A DNA stretch of 64,000 nt from Haloplanus sp. GDY1 (GTDB taxonomy: Archaea > Halobacteriota > Halobacteria > Halobacteriales > Haloferacaceae): assembly GCF_023703775.1 (NCBI RefSeq), contig NZ_CP098514.1:2701998-2765997 (forward strand), in the 5' to 3' direction. The notes beneath the pieces are model-generated. The model was not told the DNA's origin and did no database searches. It saw only the letters and a program-made list of their open reading frames with translations. Positions within the stretch are counted from its first letter, which is position 1. Every line of letters starts with the position of its first letter. Below are positions 41,523-49,643 of this stretch, piece by piece. The position numbers and the translations under genes were made by a program.

Positions 41523-42511
41523 CCCGGGGCCACGTCGACGCCCAGCAGGCCGCCCTCGACGCGCACCACGACGATCCGGGGGAACTGCCGGTCATGCGGG
41601 CGCGGTTCGAGCACAACGGGAGCCCGCGATACCTCCTCTATACGATCAAGCGGTTCGGCCTCGACCGGGCGCACGGCTTCCACCTCGACGTGGAACTCGT
41701 CTCCGACGCCCTCGAAGACGGCATCGAGACCGTCGAGGCCCAGCTGCAGGAGGGGCACGCCGACCTCATCGACATCGACTACATCTCCATCGCCCGGGAG
41801 CGCGCCGAGGGGGCGGACATCGTCGCCTTCCACCCCTACGGGCGGACGGTGGGGGGGCTGGTCGCCCCGGAGGACGCCGACATCGACGGGCTGGCGGACC
41901 TGTCCGGTCACCGGATCGGCGTCGTCCGCCGCCTCGACAAGAACTGGATCCTGACGCGGGCGGCCTGCCGGGAGTTCCACGGCTTCGACCCCGACGAGAC
42001 GGCCACCCCCGTCGAGGCCGGGTCGAAGGTCGAACTCACGCGGATGATCGAGGAGGGCGAGGTCGACGCCGGCTTCCAGTTCTGGCAGATCGTCCCGGAG
42101 ATCACGGAGACGGGCCCCTACGAGAACGTCCTGCCCGTCTCGGAACTGGTCCAGCGCCTCTCCGAGACGGACAACAAACTCCCCGTGGCGGCCTTCCTCA
42201 CCAGCGAGTCGTACCTGCGCGAGGAGACCGAGACGGTGCGGGCGTTCACGGAGGCGTACCGCGACGCGGTCGACCGCCTCGTCGAGGACGACGAGATATG
42301 GGCGGAGATCAGCGAGCAACTCATGAGCTACGACGACCCCGACGTGATGCGCGCGGTGCGTGACGGCTGGCGCGACATGGTGGTCCGCGACTGGGACGCC
42401 GAGAGCGTCGAGGGGATGTACCGGCTGTTCGACCACCTGAAGTCAGTCGCCGGCGCCGAGGCGCTCGGCGTCGGGGAGATCCCCGAGGGCACCTTCGAGG
42501 TCGATCCATGA
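41519..42511 (+). CDS. Substrate-binding-protein-fold protein B2, cytoplasmic
   Basis: This 330-residue paralogue of B1 opens TRGHVDAQQAALDAHHDD and keeps the motifs RFEHNGSPRYLLY, RRLDKNWILTRAACREF and DAGFQFWQIVPEI. No signal peptide is present. It is coupled downstream to gene C by an ATGA overlap and upstream to the relic. Retention of both copies suggests they may form a heteromer or bind different ligands. Confidence 0.78.
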   Translation: MTRGHVDAQQAALDAHHDDPGELPVMRARFEHNGSPRYLLYTIKRFGLDRAHGFHLDVELVSDALEDGIETVEAQLQEGHADLIDIDYISIARERAEGADIVAFHPYGRTVGGLVAPEDADIDGLADLSGHRIGVVRRLDKNWILTRAACREFHGFDPDETATPVEAGSKVELTRMIEEGEVDAGFQFWQIVPEITETGPYENVLPVSELVQRLSETDNKLPVAAFLTSESYLREETETVRAFTEAYRDAVDRLVEDDEIWAEISEQLMSYDDPDVMRAVRDGWRDMVVRDWDAESVEGMYRLFDHLKSVAGAEALGVGEIPEGTFEVDP

Positions 42512-43476
42512 CGGAGACGGTCACCTTCCAGTTGAACTGGGAGCCGAACGGCTTCCAGGCACCGTACTTCCTCGCGCGCCGCGAGGGCTTCTACGAGGAG
42601 GAGGGCCTCGACGTGGAGTTCGTCGAGGGTCACGGCTCGCCCTTCGCCGCCGAACAGACCGCGAAGGGTCGAAGCGACCTCGGCCTCGCCGGTGGGAGCG
42701 CCGTCCTCTCGGTGCGGAGCCAGGGGCTCGAACCGCTGGCGGTCGCCGCGGTCAGCCAGAAGACGCCGGCGACGGTCTACAGCCTCCGGGACGTCTTCGG
42801 CGAGCCGTTCACCGATCCCGAACAGCTCCGGGGACGGACGGTCGGCCCGTCGGCGACCAAGACCCGGATCCTCACCCTCCAGTTGCTGGAGGACCGGGGC
42901 ATCCGCGACGAGGTGACGGTCAACGACGTCCAGAAACACACGCACCACCGCGTCGAACACCAGTTGCTCGACGGCGACGTCGACGCCGCGGTGGGGGTCG
43001 TCACCAACGGCAAGGAACTCGAACGGGAGTACGACCGGACGGCCGACGAACTCCTGATCGGGGACTACCTCGACGTCTACGGCATGACGGTCGTCACCAA
43101 CCCCGAGTTCGCGGCGTCGAACCCGGGGACGATCCGCTCGTTCCTGCGAGCGACCGCCCGGGGGTGGGAACTGGCGACGAACGACCCCGATCGGGCCGTC
43201 GACGCGCTGATCGACCGGAACGCCCAGCTCGAACACAACCGCGAGGTCGAACACATGAAGTTCCTCGCGTCCGCCGAGGACCTCCAGTTCACCGAGTTCG
43301 TCCGCGAGGCGGGCTGGGGACACTTCGACGGCGGACGCTGGGAGAACCTGGCCGAGATGCTGGCGGAGACGGACTTGCTCGAATCGCCCGTCGACCCCGG
43401 GGCGGCGTGGACGAACGAGTACGTCGACGACGACGATCCGGTGATCGCGAACTACGCCGACCGGATCGGACGCTAG
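42508..43476 (+). CDS. NMT1/THI5-like substrate-binding-fold protein C, cytoplasmic
   Basis: The 322-residue protein starts TVTFQLNWEPNGFQAPYFLARR, the NMT1/THI5-like signature, and has FYEEEGLDVEFVEGHG, SDLGLAGGSAVLSVRSQG and NDVQKHTHHRVEHQLLDG. No signal peptide precedes the first strand. THI5 homologues convert their own histidine and PLP into HMP-P; a His-rich HTHH is present here, but I do not see the Cys-rich THI5 loop. It could equally be a cytosolic binding protein. It converges on the next gene. Confidence 0.78.
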   Translation: MTETVTFQLNWEPNGFQAPYFLARREGFYEEEGLDVEFVEGHGSPFAAEQTAKGRSDLGLAGGSAVLSVRSQGLEPLAVAAVSQKTPATVYSLRDVFGEPFTDPEQLRGRTVGPSATKTRILTLQLLEDRGIRDEVTVNDVQKHTHHRVEHQLLDGDVDAAVGVVTNGKELEREYDRTADELLIGDYLDVYGMTVVTNPEFAASNPGTIRSFLRATARGWELATNDPDRAVDALIDRNAQLEHNREVEHMKFLASAEDLQFTEFVREAGWGHFDGGRWENLAEMLAETDLLESPVDPGAAWTNEYVDDDDPVIANYADRIGR

Positions 43477-44048
43477 CCCCCGAGTCGCCACAGCGCGCGG
43501 TAGACCGTCCAGGGGTCGCGGTCGATTCGGTCGGCCACCGCCGTCACCGCGTCGAGATACTGCCAGTAGTCGGCGGGCGTGATCGGGTCCGGGGACGGTG
43601 CGGCCAGTTCCCCGGCGGCGCGGAGGCCCTCCCACTCCCGGTCACCGACGGCGACGTACGCCTCGGGGTGGGTGAACGCCAGAAACGCCGACGCCACCGC
43701 GACGTCGACGCCGGTTAACGCGGTTAATCGCTCGAGCTTACGCTCCCGGTCGGACGCGGCCGCCGCCCCGGTGATGGCGTCGACCATCGCCTCGTAGTCG
43801 TTGTCGAGGAACCGCTCCTCGGCCGCCCGTCGCTCCGCGTCCGGGACGGCCCGGCGGCGGTAGTACCACTGGACGACCCACTCGGCGTCGCGACGGCCGA
43901 ACTCCCCGTCGGCGAACGCCCGGGGCAGCGTCTCGGTGTGTTCGCGTTCGACCATGTCGAACGGCTCCTCGCGTTCGTACGCCGCGGCCAGGTCGTCGAC
44001 CGTCCCCGAGGTGAGGTCGTCGACCGACGATCCGTCTCGGTCGCTCAT
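43473..44048 (-). CDS. Helical protein with HhH/glycosylase-like core
   Basis: This 191-residue protein is all-alpha. VDVAVASAFLAFTHPEAYVAVGDREWEGLRAAG followed by YWQYLDAVTAVADRI and WTVYRALWRLG matches the pattern of small proteins related to HhH-GPD DNA glycosylases (VASA-L, then a fixed Asp, then W-LR). The catalytic Lys/Asp cannot be placed. The start is ATG 44048. Its 3' end overlaps gene C by 4 nt. Confidence 0.7.
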   Translation of the reverse strand: MSDRDGSSVDDLTSGTVDDLAAAYEREEPFDMVEREHTETLPRAFADGEFGRRDAEWVVQWYYRRRAVPDAERRAAEERFLDNDYEAMVDAITGAAAASDRERKLERLTALTGVDVAVASAFLAFTHPEAYVAVGDREWEGLRAAGELAAPSPDPITPADYWQYLDAVTAVADRIDRDPWTVYRALWRLGG

Positions 44049-44190
44049 ACCGTTCCGTACGGACCCGAACGGGTGAACGTTTCCGTTTTCGAAAATACCC
44101 GCGTGTACCGACGCGAGGCGCCGATTGGGCGGTTTTCGTACGGTACGGGATGACAACATTGATGTTCGACCGTCCTGATTTTTACACACA

Positions 44191-46311
44191 ATGTCATCCG
44201 AATCAAGCGGCGAACAGGACGGGCCGACCAAGACGATCTGCCCGTACTGCGGCGTGGGGTGTGGGATCCAGATTACGCAGGACGACGACGGGGAAGTCAA
44301 CTTCCGGCCGTGGGGCGACGCGCCGGTCAACGAGGGGAGCATCTGCATCAAGGGCGGGGCGGCGACCCAGTCGGTCAACCACGAGGATCGGCTGACCGAC
44401 CCGCTGATCCGCGACGACGACGGCGAACTCCGTGAAGCCTCCTGGGACGAGGCCTACGACCTGGTCGTCGACGAGATGGAGCGCATCCGCGACGACCACA
44501 GCGCGCAGGCGATGGGCTTCTACGGCTGTTCGAAGGCGATGAACGAGGAGAACTACCTCATCCAGAAGCTCGCCCGTCGCTACGGCACCAACAGCGTCGA
44601 CACCTGTACGCGGATGTGTCACTCCTCGACGGTGTACGCGCTCAAGAACAGCCTCGGCGAGGGCGCGATGACCAACAGCATGGCAGACCTGGAGGAGGCC
44701 GCGGACGTGTTCTGGATCCAGGGCGCCAACCCCGGCGAACAGCACCCCATCGCCAACAGCCAGTACTTCCGACAGGCGGTGCTGGAGGGGGCGACCGTCA
44801 TCCAGGTCGACCCGCACGCGAACAAGACGACGCGGTCGTTCGAGATCGACGAGACCGACCGCCACATGCACCTCCAGCTCGAACCGGGGACGGACATCCC
44901 GCTGCTGAACGTCGTCATCAAGACCGTACTGGAGAACGGCTGGGTCGACGAGGAGTTCGTCGAGGAGCGCACCGAGGGCTTCGAGCACTTGGAGGAGACG
45001 CTGGCGGACTTCGACAAGGAGGAGGCCGCCGAGGAGTGTGGCGTCCCCCTGGAGGACATCGAACTCGCCGCCGAGAAGTACGCCAAGGCGAACAACGCGG
45101 CCATCTTCACGGGCATGGGGATGAGCCAGCACACCTGCGGCGTCGACAACGTGCAAAACGAGATCAACCTCGCCCTCATCACCGGGAACCTGGGCCGTCC
45201 GGGCACGGGCGTCAACCCCCTCCGCGGCCAGAACAACGTGCAGGGTGCCTCCGACGTGGGCGCGATGCCGAACGTCCTCCCCGGCTACCGCGACGTCTCC
45301 GACCCCGAGGTTCGCGCCGACGTCGAGGAGGTGTGGGACTTCGAGATCCCCTCGACGCCCGGGCTGACGAACGTCGAGGTCTCCCACGAGATCGGCGAGA
45401 CGATCCACGGGCTCTACATCATGGGCGAGAACCCCGTGATGAGCGAACCCGACACCAACCAGGTCGAGAAGCGCCTGGAGGAACTGGACTTCATGGTGGT
45501 CCAGGACATCTACAAGACCGAGACCGCCGAGTACGCCGACGTGATCCTGCCCGCCACCTCGTGGGCCGAGCGCGACGGAACGGTCGTCAACACCGACCGC
45601 CGCACCCAGCGGATGCGCGGGGTCGACAAGGTCCACCCGAACACGAAACACGACCTCGAGATCCTCTGTGACGTCGGGAACCGCCTGTTCGGCGACGGCA
45701 GCTTCGACTTCGACGGTCCGGAGGAGGTGTTCGAGGAACTCCGGCAGGTCGCGCCCATCTTCCACGGCATGACCTACGACGTGCTCGGCGAGGAGGGGGT
45801 CCACTGGCCCTGCTACGAACCCGGCGACGAGGGCGACCCCTACCTCTACGAGGACGGGTTCACCACCGAGAGCGGCCTCGGTCAGATCGAGGGTGTGCGC
45901 CACCAGCCGCCGAAGGAAGTGCCCGACGACGAGTACCCGCTGATCCTCACCACCGGTCGGATCATCGAACACTACAACACGGGGACGATGAGCCGTCGCT
46001 CCGAGACGCTCAACCGCGTCGAGCCCGAGAACTTCGTCGACGTCCACCCGAACGACGCCGAGAACTACGGCATCGAGGACGGCGACTACGTGACCCTTCG
46101 GTCCCGGCGCGGGGAAATCGAGGTCGAGGCTCGCGTCACCGAGGACATCAAGGAGGGGACGGTGTGGACGACGCCGCACTTCGCCGACGCCGCTGGCAAC
46201 CGGCTCACGAACGACGTGCTCGACGAGCGGGCGAAGATCCCCGAGTACAAGGCCGCAGCCGCGGAGATCGAGGTCACGGTCGACACCGCCGACGCCCCGG
46301 CGGACGACTAA
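44191..46311 (+). CDS. fdhA-like: Formate dehydrogenase-type molybdopterin oxidoreductase
   Basis: The 706-residue protein has a 4Fe-4S site Cys17/Cys20/Cys24/Cys52 (CPYCGVGCG, ICIKG), a catalytic Cys143 in TRMCHSSTV at the FDH Cys/Sec position, and the molybdopterin regions GANPGEQHP, ATSWAERDGTVVNTDRR and TTGRIIEHYNTGTMSRRS. It would oxidize formate to CO2 in the cytoplasm; there is no Tat signal. No FdhD or electron-transfer subunit is adjacent, so the acceptor is unknown. TTTTTACA lies about 25-30 nt before the start. Confidence 0.9.
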   Translation: MSSESSGEQDGPTKTICPYCGVGCGIQITQDDDGEVNFRPWGDAPVNEGSICIKGGAATQSVNHEDRLTDPLIRDDDGELREASWDEAYDLVVDEMERIRDDHSAQAMGFYGCSKAMNEENYLIQKLARRYGTNSVDTCTRMCHSSTVYALKNSLGEGAMTNSMADLEEAADVFWIQGANPGEQHPIANSQYFRQAVLEGATVIQVDPHANKTTRSFEIDETDRHMHLQLEPGTDIPLLNVVIKTVLENGWVDEEFVEERTEGFEHLEETLADFDKEEAAEECGVPLEDIELAAEKYAKANNAAIFTGMGMSQHTCGVDNVQNEINLALITGNLGRPGTGVNPLRGQNNVQGASDVGAMPNVLPGYRDVSDPEVRADVEEVWDFEIPSTPGLTNVEVSHEIGETIHGLYIMGENPVMSEPDTNQVEKRLEELDFMVVQDIYKTETAEYADVILPATSWAERDGTVVNTDRRTQRMRGVDKVHPNTKHDLEILCDVGNRLFGDGSFDFDGPEEVFEELRQVAPIFHGMTYDVLGEEGVHWPCYEPGDEGDPYLYEDGFTTESGLGQIEGVRHQPPKEVPDDEYPLILTTGRIIEHYNTGTMSRRSETLNRVEPENFVDVHPNDAENYGIEDGDYVTLRSRRGEIEVEARVTEDIKEGTVWTTPHFADAAGNRLTNDVLDERAKIPEYKAAAAEIEVTVDTADAPADD

Positions 46312-46313
46312 GG

Positions 46314-47093
46314 TTACGGGTTCCGCTCCCCGTCGCCGACGTCCTCTATCAGTCGAACGTCACAGTCCACACAGGTCGCCATCAGGACGCGCTCGGATTC
46401 GGTGCAGCACGTCTCTATCGTCTCCGTCCGCTCGTCGTCGAGGCCGCCGCCACAGAGCGGACAGTAGCCGAGATACTTCCGCAGGTCACGGAGCGTCGCC
46501 ACCCGCTCGTCTGGGTCGAGCGCCGTCCAGCGCTCGTCGCCACGCGATTCGAGGACCGCCGCGGCCGCGGCGTCGGCGAGGAGCGCGGCCGGCGAGAGCC
46601 ACCGTCTCAACCCGCCGTCGGCGACGTAGGCCGCCTCGCCGACGTTCGACGCCTCGTCGACGCCGAGTAGCGTCGCCACGTCGTCGTCGGTCGGGCCCGC
46701 GTCCCGCATCCGTTCGATGCGGTCGTCCCACGCCGACGCGAACGAGTCCCGGAGGCGCCCCCCGCCGGGCGTCGCCCGGACGGCCGTCCCCTCGACGGGA
46801 TCGAGCGTCTCGGGCAGGCGGAGTTCCTTGCCGAACAGTTCGAGGACCCGAGGCGGCAGATAGCGGACGGTGAGTTCCGGCGTTCCGGGGACGAGGTAGC
46901 CGCGGAAGTAGATCGCACCGAGCGCACCCACCAGCACGACGATGCCGCCCGCGACCCCCAGACCCGCCGCGACGGCGGCGGCGGCGAGAAGCGAGAGGAC
47001 GACGTTCACCACCGTACAGGGGAGACATCGGTTCTCCCCGGTGTACTCGGGACGCCGCAGTCGATCGCCGACAGCGGTGAGTTCGTTACGCAT
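46314..47093 (-). CDS. Membrane protein with CxxC motif and C-terminal zinc domain
   Basis: The 259-residue protein has CLPC at 23-26 followed by two transmembrane helices (VVNVVLSLLAAAAVAAGLGVAGG, IVVLVGALGAIYFRG, split for length). The C-terminal half is soluble and ends with CPLC near 214 and CVDC near 245, likely a zinc site. It is the last gene of the leftward PQQ cluster, about 48 nt from the cupredoxin. CLPC beside the membrane could be redox-active, but I recall similar widespread haloarchaeal proteins without a known role. Confidence 0.72.
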   Translation of the reverse strand: MRNELTAVGDRLRRPEYTGENRCLPCTVVNVVLSLLAAAAVAAGLGVAGGIVVLVGALGAIYFRGYLVPGTPELTVRYLPPRVLELFGKELRLPETLDPVEGTAVRATPGGGRLRDSFASAWDDRIERMRDAGPTDDDVATLLGVDEASNVGEAAYVADGGLRRWLSPAALLADAAAAAVLESRGDERWTALDPDERVATLRDLRKYLGYCPLCGGGLDDERTETIETCCTESERVLMATCVDCDVRLIEDVGDGERNP

Positions 47094-47141
47094 CGCTGTC
47101 CGGTAGTGGGTACACCTCGAAAAAACCTGCGTGCCGAACGA

Positions 47142-47795
47142 CTACTCGTCGCCGTTGCGCTTCAGCGCGCCGTAGGCGCCCGCACCGATCGCGGTCAGGG
47201 CTGCGCCGACGCCGAAGCCGGGGCCGCCGCCGGAGGTCTCACCGCCGCCGTCGCCGCCGTCACCGCCGTCGCCGCCGTCGCCGTCGCCCATGTCGCCGTC
47301 GGATTCCGTGGGCGTCGCCGTCGCGTCGCCGCCGTCGTCCATGCCGCCGCCGTCGGTTTCGGTGGGCGTCGCCGTCATGCCGCCGGAGACGCTGAACTCG
47401 CCACCTTCGCCCATGTGTTCCTCACAGAAGTATTCCGTGAGGCCGCCGGTAGCCTGGAAGGACGCCGAGCGGGTCACGCCGGTCTCGAAGACGTACTCGC
47501 CGCGGTAGACGATGCCGTCCTCCGCCGCGACCACGAGGTTGTGGCGTGACGTGCCTGCCTGACTGCTCTCGGGGATGAAGCTGGTGGTCCACTCGATGGA
47601 GTACTGACTGCCCGCTTCGACTTCCAGCGTCGGGTTGGTCGTCCCCGCGATGCTGGAGGGGGCGCGGCCGACGAACCCTTCTTCCGTCAGCTCCAGTTCG
47701 AACGTCGTTGCCTGTGCCGTCGTCGATCCCACGGCGCCGGCTAACCCTGCCGTCGTTGCTGCAGCACCGATCAGGAACTTTCTTCGCGTCGCCAT
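47142..47795 (-). CDS. Tat-exported cupredoxin-like protein with PGF-CTERM anchor
   Basis: The 217-residue protein has a Tat signal (ATRRKFLIGAAATTAGLAG), a cupredoxin domain (about 30-138) with His85 (RHNLVV), Cys124 and His127 (FCEEHM), then Thr/Asp/Gly-rich linkers and the C-terminal GPGFGVGAALTAIGAGAYG, the archaeosortase PGF-CTERM type. It would be lipid-anchored outside the membrane. The usual Met four residues after the His is missing, so the copper site would be unusual, or Met128 serves. It lies beside the PQQ dehydrogenase, so electron acceptance is inferred. Confidence 0.78.
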   Translation of the reverse strand: MATRRKFLIGAAATTAGLAGAVGSTTAQATTFELELTEEGFVGRAPSSIAGTTNPTLEVEAGSQYSIEWTTSFIPESSQAGTSRHNLVVAAEDGIVYRGEYVFETGVTRSASFQATGGLTEYFCEEHMGEGGEFSVSGGMTATPTETDGGGMDDGGDATATPTESDGDMGDGDGGDGGDGGDGGGETSGGGPGFGVGAALTAIGAGAYGALKRNGDE

Positions 47796-47912
47796 GTCCG
47801 CACCGTGTATCCCGCATCAAATAAAATTACGGGATAGTATCCGTGAGTTTCACTCTCACAATAGCTAAATGCGCCGCTATCGAGTCGCGAAAAAACGGAG
47901 AAGTCGGTCGGG

Positions 47913-49640
47913 TTACTCTTCGCTGAGGCCGAAGACGGCGATGGTGGAGCCACGGCGACCGCCGTGGAGCCAGCCGGAGCCGCCGACCTGGACCGCGACG
48001 TACTGTTTGCCCTCGCCGGGGTCGTACCAGCTGGAGAGCGACGAGCAGATCGGTGCGCCGAGCTGGAACTGCCAGAGGCGGTCACCGCTCTCGCCGTCGT
48101 AGGCGATGATGTTCCCGTTCTGGGTGCCGGTGAACATGAGGCCGGTCGCGGTCGTGATCGACCCGCCCCAGAGGTAGTCGCTGGTGACTTCCTGGGAGAT
48201 CCAGTCGCGCCAGACGACGTCGCCCGAGGCCGGGTCGACGGCGACGATGGCGCTGAGGTTGCCGTTCCAGTCGGCCGGTTCGGTGACGTCGGGCCAGTCG
48301 TTGAGGCCGCCGCCCCAGTAGGTCTGGCCGGCCTCGTACTGCGCCTCCTCCCAGAAGATCTCGTGAGGCGCGTTGTTCTGGTTCATGTACATCAGGCCCG
48401 TCTCGTGGCTGTACGACGGCGGCTGCCAGTCGTTGCCACCGTGTGCGCCCGGCACGAAGGCGACCCGACGGTCCTCGTCGGTGTGTGGAATCATCTTCCA
48501 CATGTTGATGTGCTGGGTCGTCTCCTCGGAGCGCTCGAGCAGGCGACCGTTCTCGGCGTCCATCGTGTAGACCCAGGCGGTCTTGCCGGGGCTGAGGACG
48601 ACGTCGCGCGTCTCGTCGCCCATCTCCATGTCGTTGACGCGGATCTTGGTCGCCGAGGAGTCGTAGTCCCACACGTCGTGGGGGGACTCGCCGTAGTGCC
48701 ACTGGATGGACCCGTCGTCGGCGCTGAGGGTCAGCGTCCCGATGGTGTAGCGGTTCGGACCCGGACGGACCGTGCCGTCGAAGTCCGGGCCGGGGTTCCC
48801 GACGGGCGCGTGGATCATGCCGCTGTCGGGATCGATGGTCGGCGTCATCCACACGGTACCGGCGCCGTGTTCGTGGGAGTCGCCGGCCCACTCCTCGGGC
48901 GGCGTCGTGTTGGTTCGCCAGATCTCGTCCCCGCTCTCGGGGTCGAGCGCCGCGACGAACCCGCTGACGCCGTACTCGCCGCCGGCGGAGCCGGTGATGA
49001 CCTGGCCCTCGTAGACGACGGGCGCCCAGGTGGCGGAGTAGCCGATCTCGTGGTCACCGGTCGACTTGTACCACGCCTCTTGGCCGGTGTAGCGGTTGAG
49101 CGCCACGACACCGGAGTCGAGCGTGGTCATGTAGACCTTGTCGCCGTAGACGGCGAAGCCACGGTTGTTCGCGTCACAGCAGAGTAGGAGCCCCTGCGGG
49201 TTCGCGTACGTGTAACTCCAGAGGGTCTCGCCGGTGCGGGCGTTGATCGCCTTCGCGTGGTTCGGCCCGTTGGTCTGGTACATGACCGGCGGATCCCCGG
49301 GGACGACGATGGGGACGCCCTCCATGCTGGAGGCGACGCCGCTCTGTACCAGATACTCCATCTGGAGGTTCTCGACGTTGTCGGGCGTGATCACGTCGGC
49401 GGACGTGTACCGCTGCTGCTGGTAGTTCCCGCCGTACATCAGCCAGCTCTCGGGGTTGTCGACCGCCGAGGCGTGGAGATCCTCCTGGGTGACGTCTCGC
49501 TGGGGGATCTGCTCGATGTCGAACTGGTGGGTGATCGACTCGTCGGGCAGGTTCGTCAGCGTGTACCCGTCCTCGACCTCCACCATCTCGATGTTCTGTG
49601 CCGCCTGAGCCGCTTTGTCTACTTCCTGAATGCTAGCCAT
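47913..49640 (-). CDS. PQQ-dependent alcohol dehydrogenase, lanthanide-type signature
   Basis: The 575-residue protein is an eight-bladed quinoprotein dehydrogenase of the methanol/ethanol family. The vicinal disulfide is Cys154-Cys155 (LLCCDANNRG). Metal ligands are Glu222 (GGEYGVSG) and Asn282 (GNPGPDFD), with the stacking Trp264 and the catalytic Asp325 in HDVWDYD. Asp327, two after it, is the extra ligand that marks lanthanide-dependent XoxF/PedH-type enzymes; calcium enzymes have another residue. No signal peptide is present, though it must act outside with PQQ. It follows a Tat-signal gene by 3 nt. No cytochrome domain is fused. Confidence 0.9.
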   Translation of the reverse strand: MASIQEVDKAAQAAQNIEMVEVEDGYTLTNLPDESITHQFDIEQIPQRDVTQEDLHASAVDNPESWLMYGGNYQQQRYTSADVITPDNVENLQMEYLVQSGVASSMEGVPIVVPGDPPVMYQTNGPNHAKAINARTGETLWSYTYANPQGLLLCCDANNRGFAVYGDKVYMTTLDSGVVALNRYTGQEAWYKSTGDHEIGYSATWAPVVYEGQVITGSAGGEYGVSGFVAALDPESGDEIWRTNTTPPEEWAGDSHEHGAGTVWMTPTIDPDSGMIHAPVGNPGPDFDGTVRPGPNRYTIGTLTLSADDGSIQWHYGESPHDVWDYDSSATKIRVNDMEMGDETRDVVLSPGKTAWVYTMDAENGRLLERSEETTQHINMWKMIPHTDEDRRVAFVPGAHGGNDWQPPSYSHETGLMYMNQNNAPHEIFWEEAQYEAGQTYWGGGLNDWPDVTEPADWNGNLSAIVAVDPASGDVVWRDWISQEVTSDYLWGGSITTATGLMFTGTQNGNIIAYDGESGDRLWQFQLGAPICSSLSSWYDPGEGKQYVAVQVGGSGWLHGGRRGSTIAVFGLSEE

Positions 49641-49643
49641 GCG

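Noticed and set aside
42508-43476. Calling gene C a true THI5 HMP-P synthase
   Set aside because: The NMT1-like fold is clear, but the Cys-rich loop and a positively identified PLP-binding Lys/His pair are not; general SBP fold is safer.
43716-43730. GGTTAACGCGGTTAAT within the HhH-like gene, similar to the TTAA palindromes
   Set aside because: It lies inside coding sequence far from any start and is not a perfect palindrome.
47142-47795. Calling the PGF-CTERM cupredoxin a halocyanin
   Set aside because: The axial Met position is missing and domain spacing differs; only three of four copper ligands can be placed.
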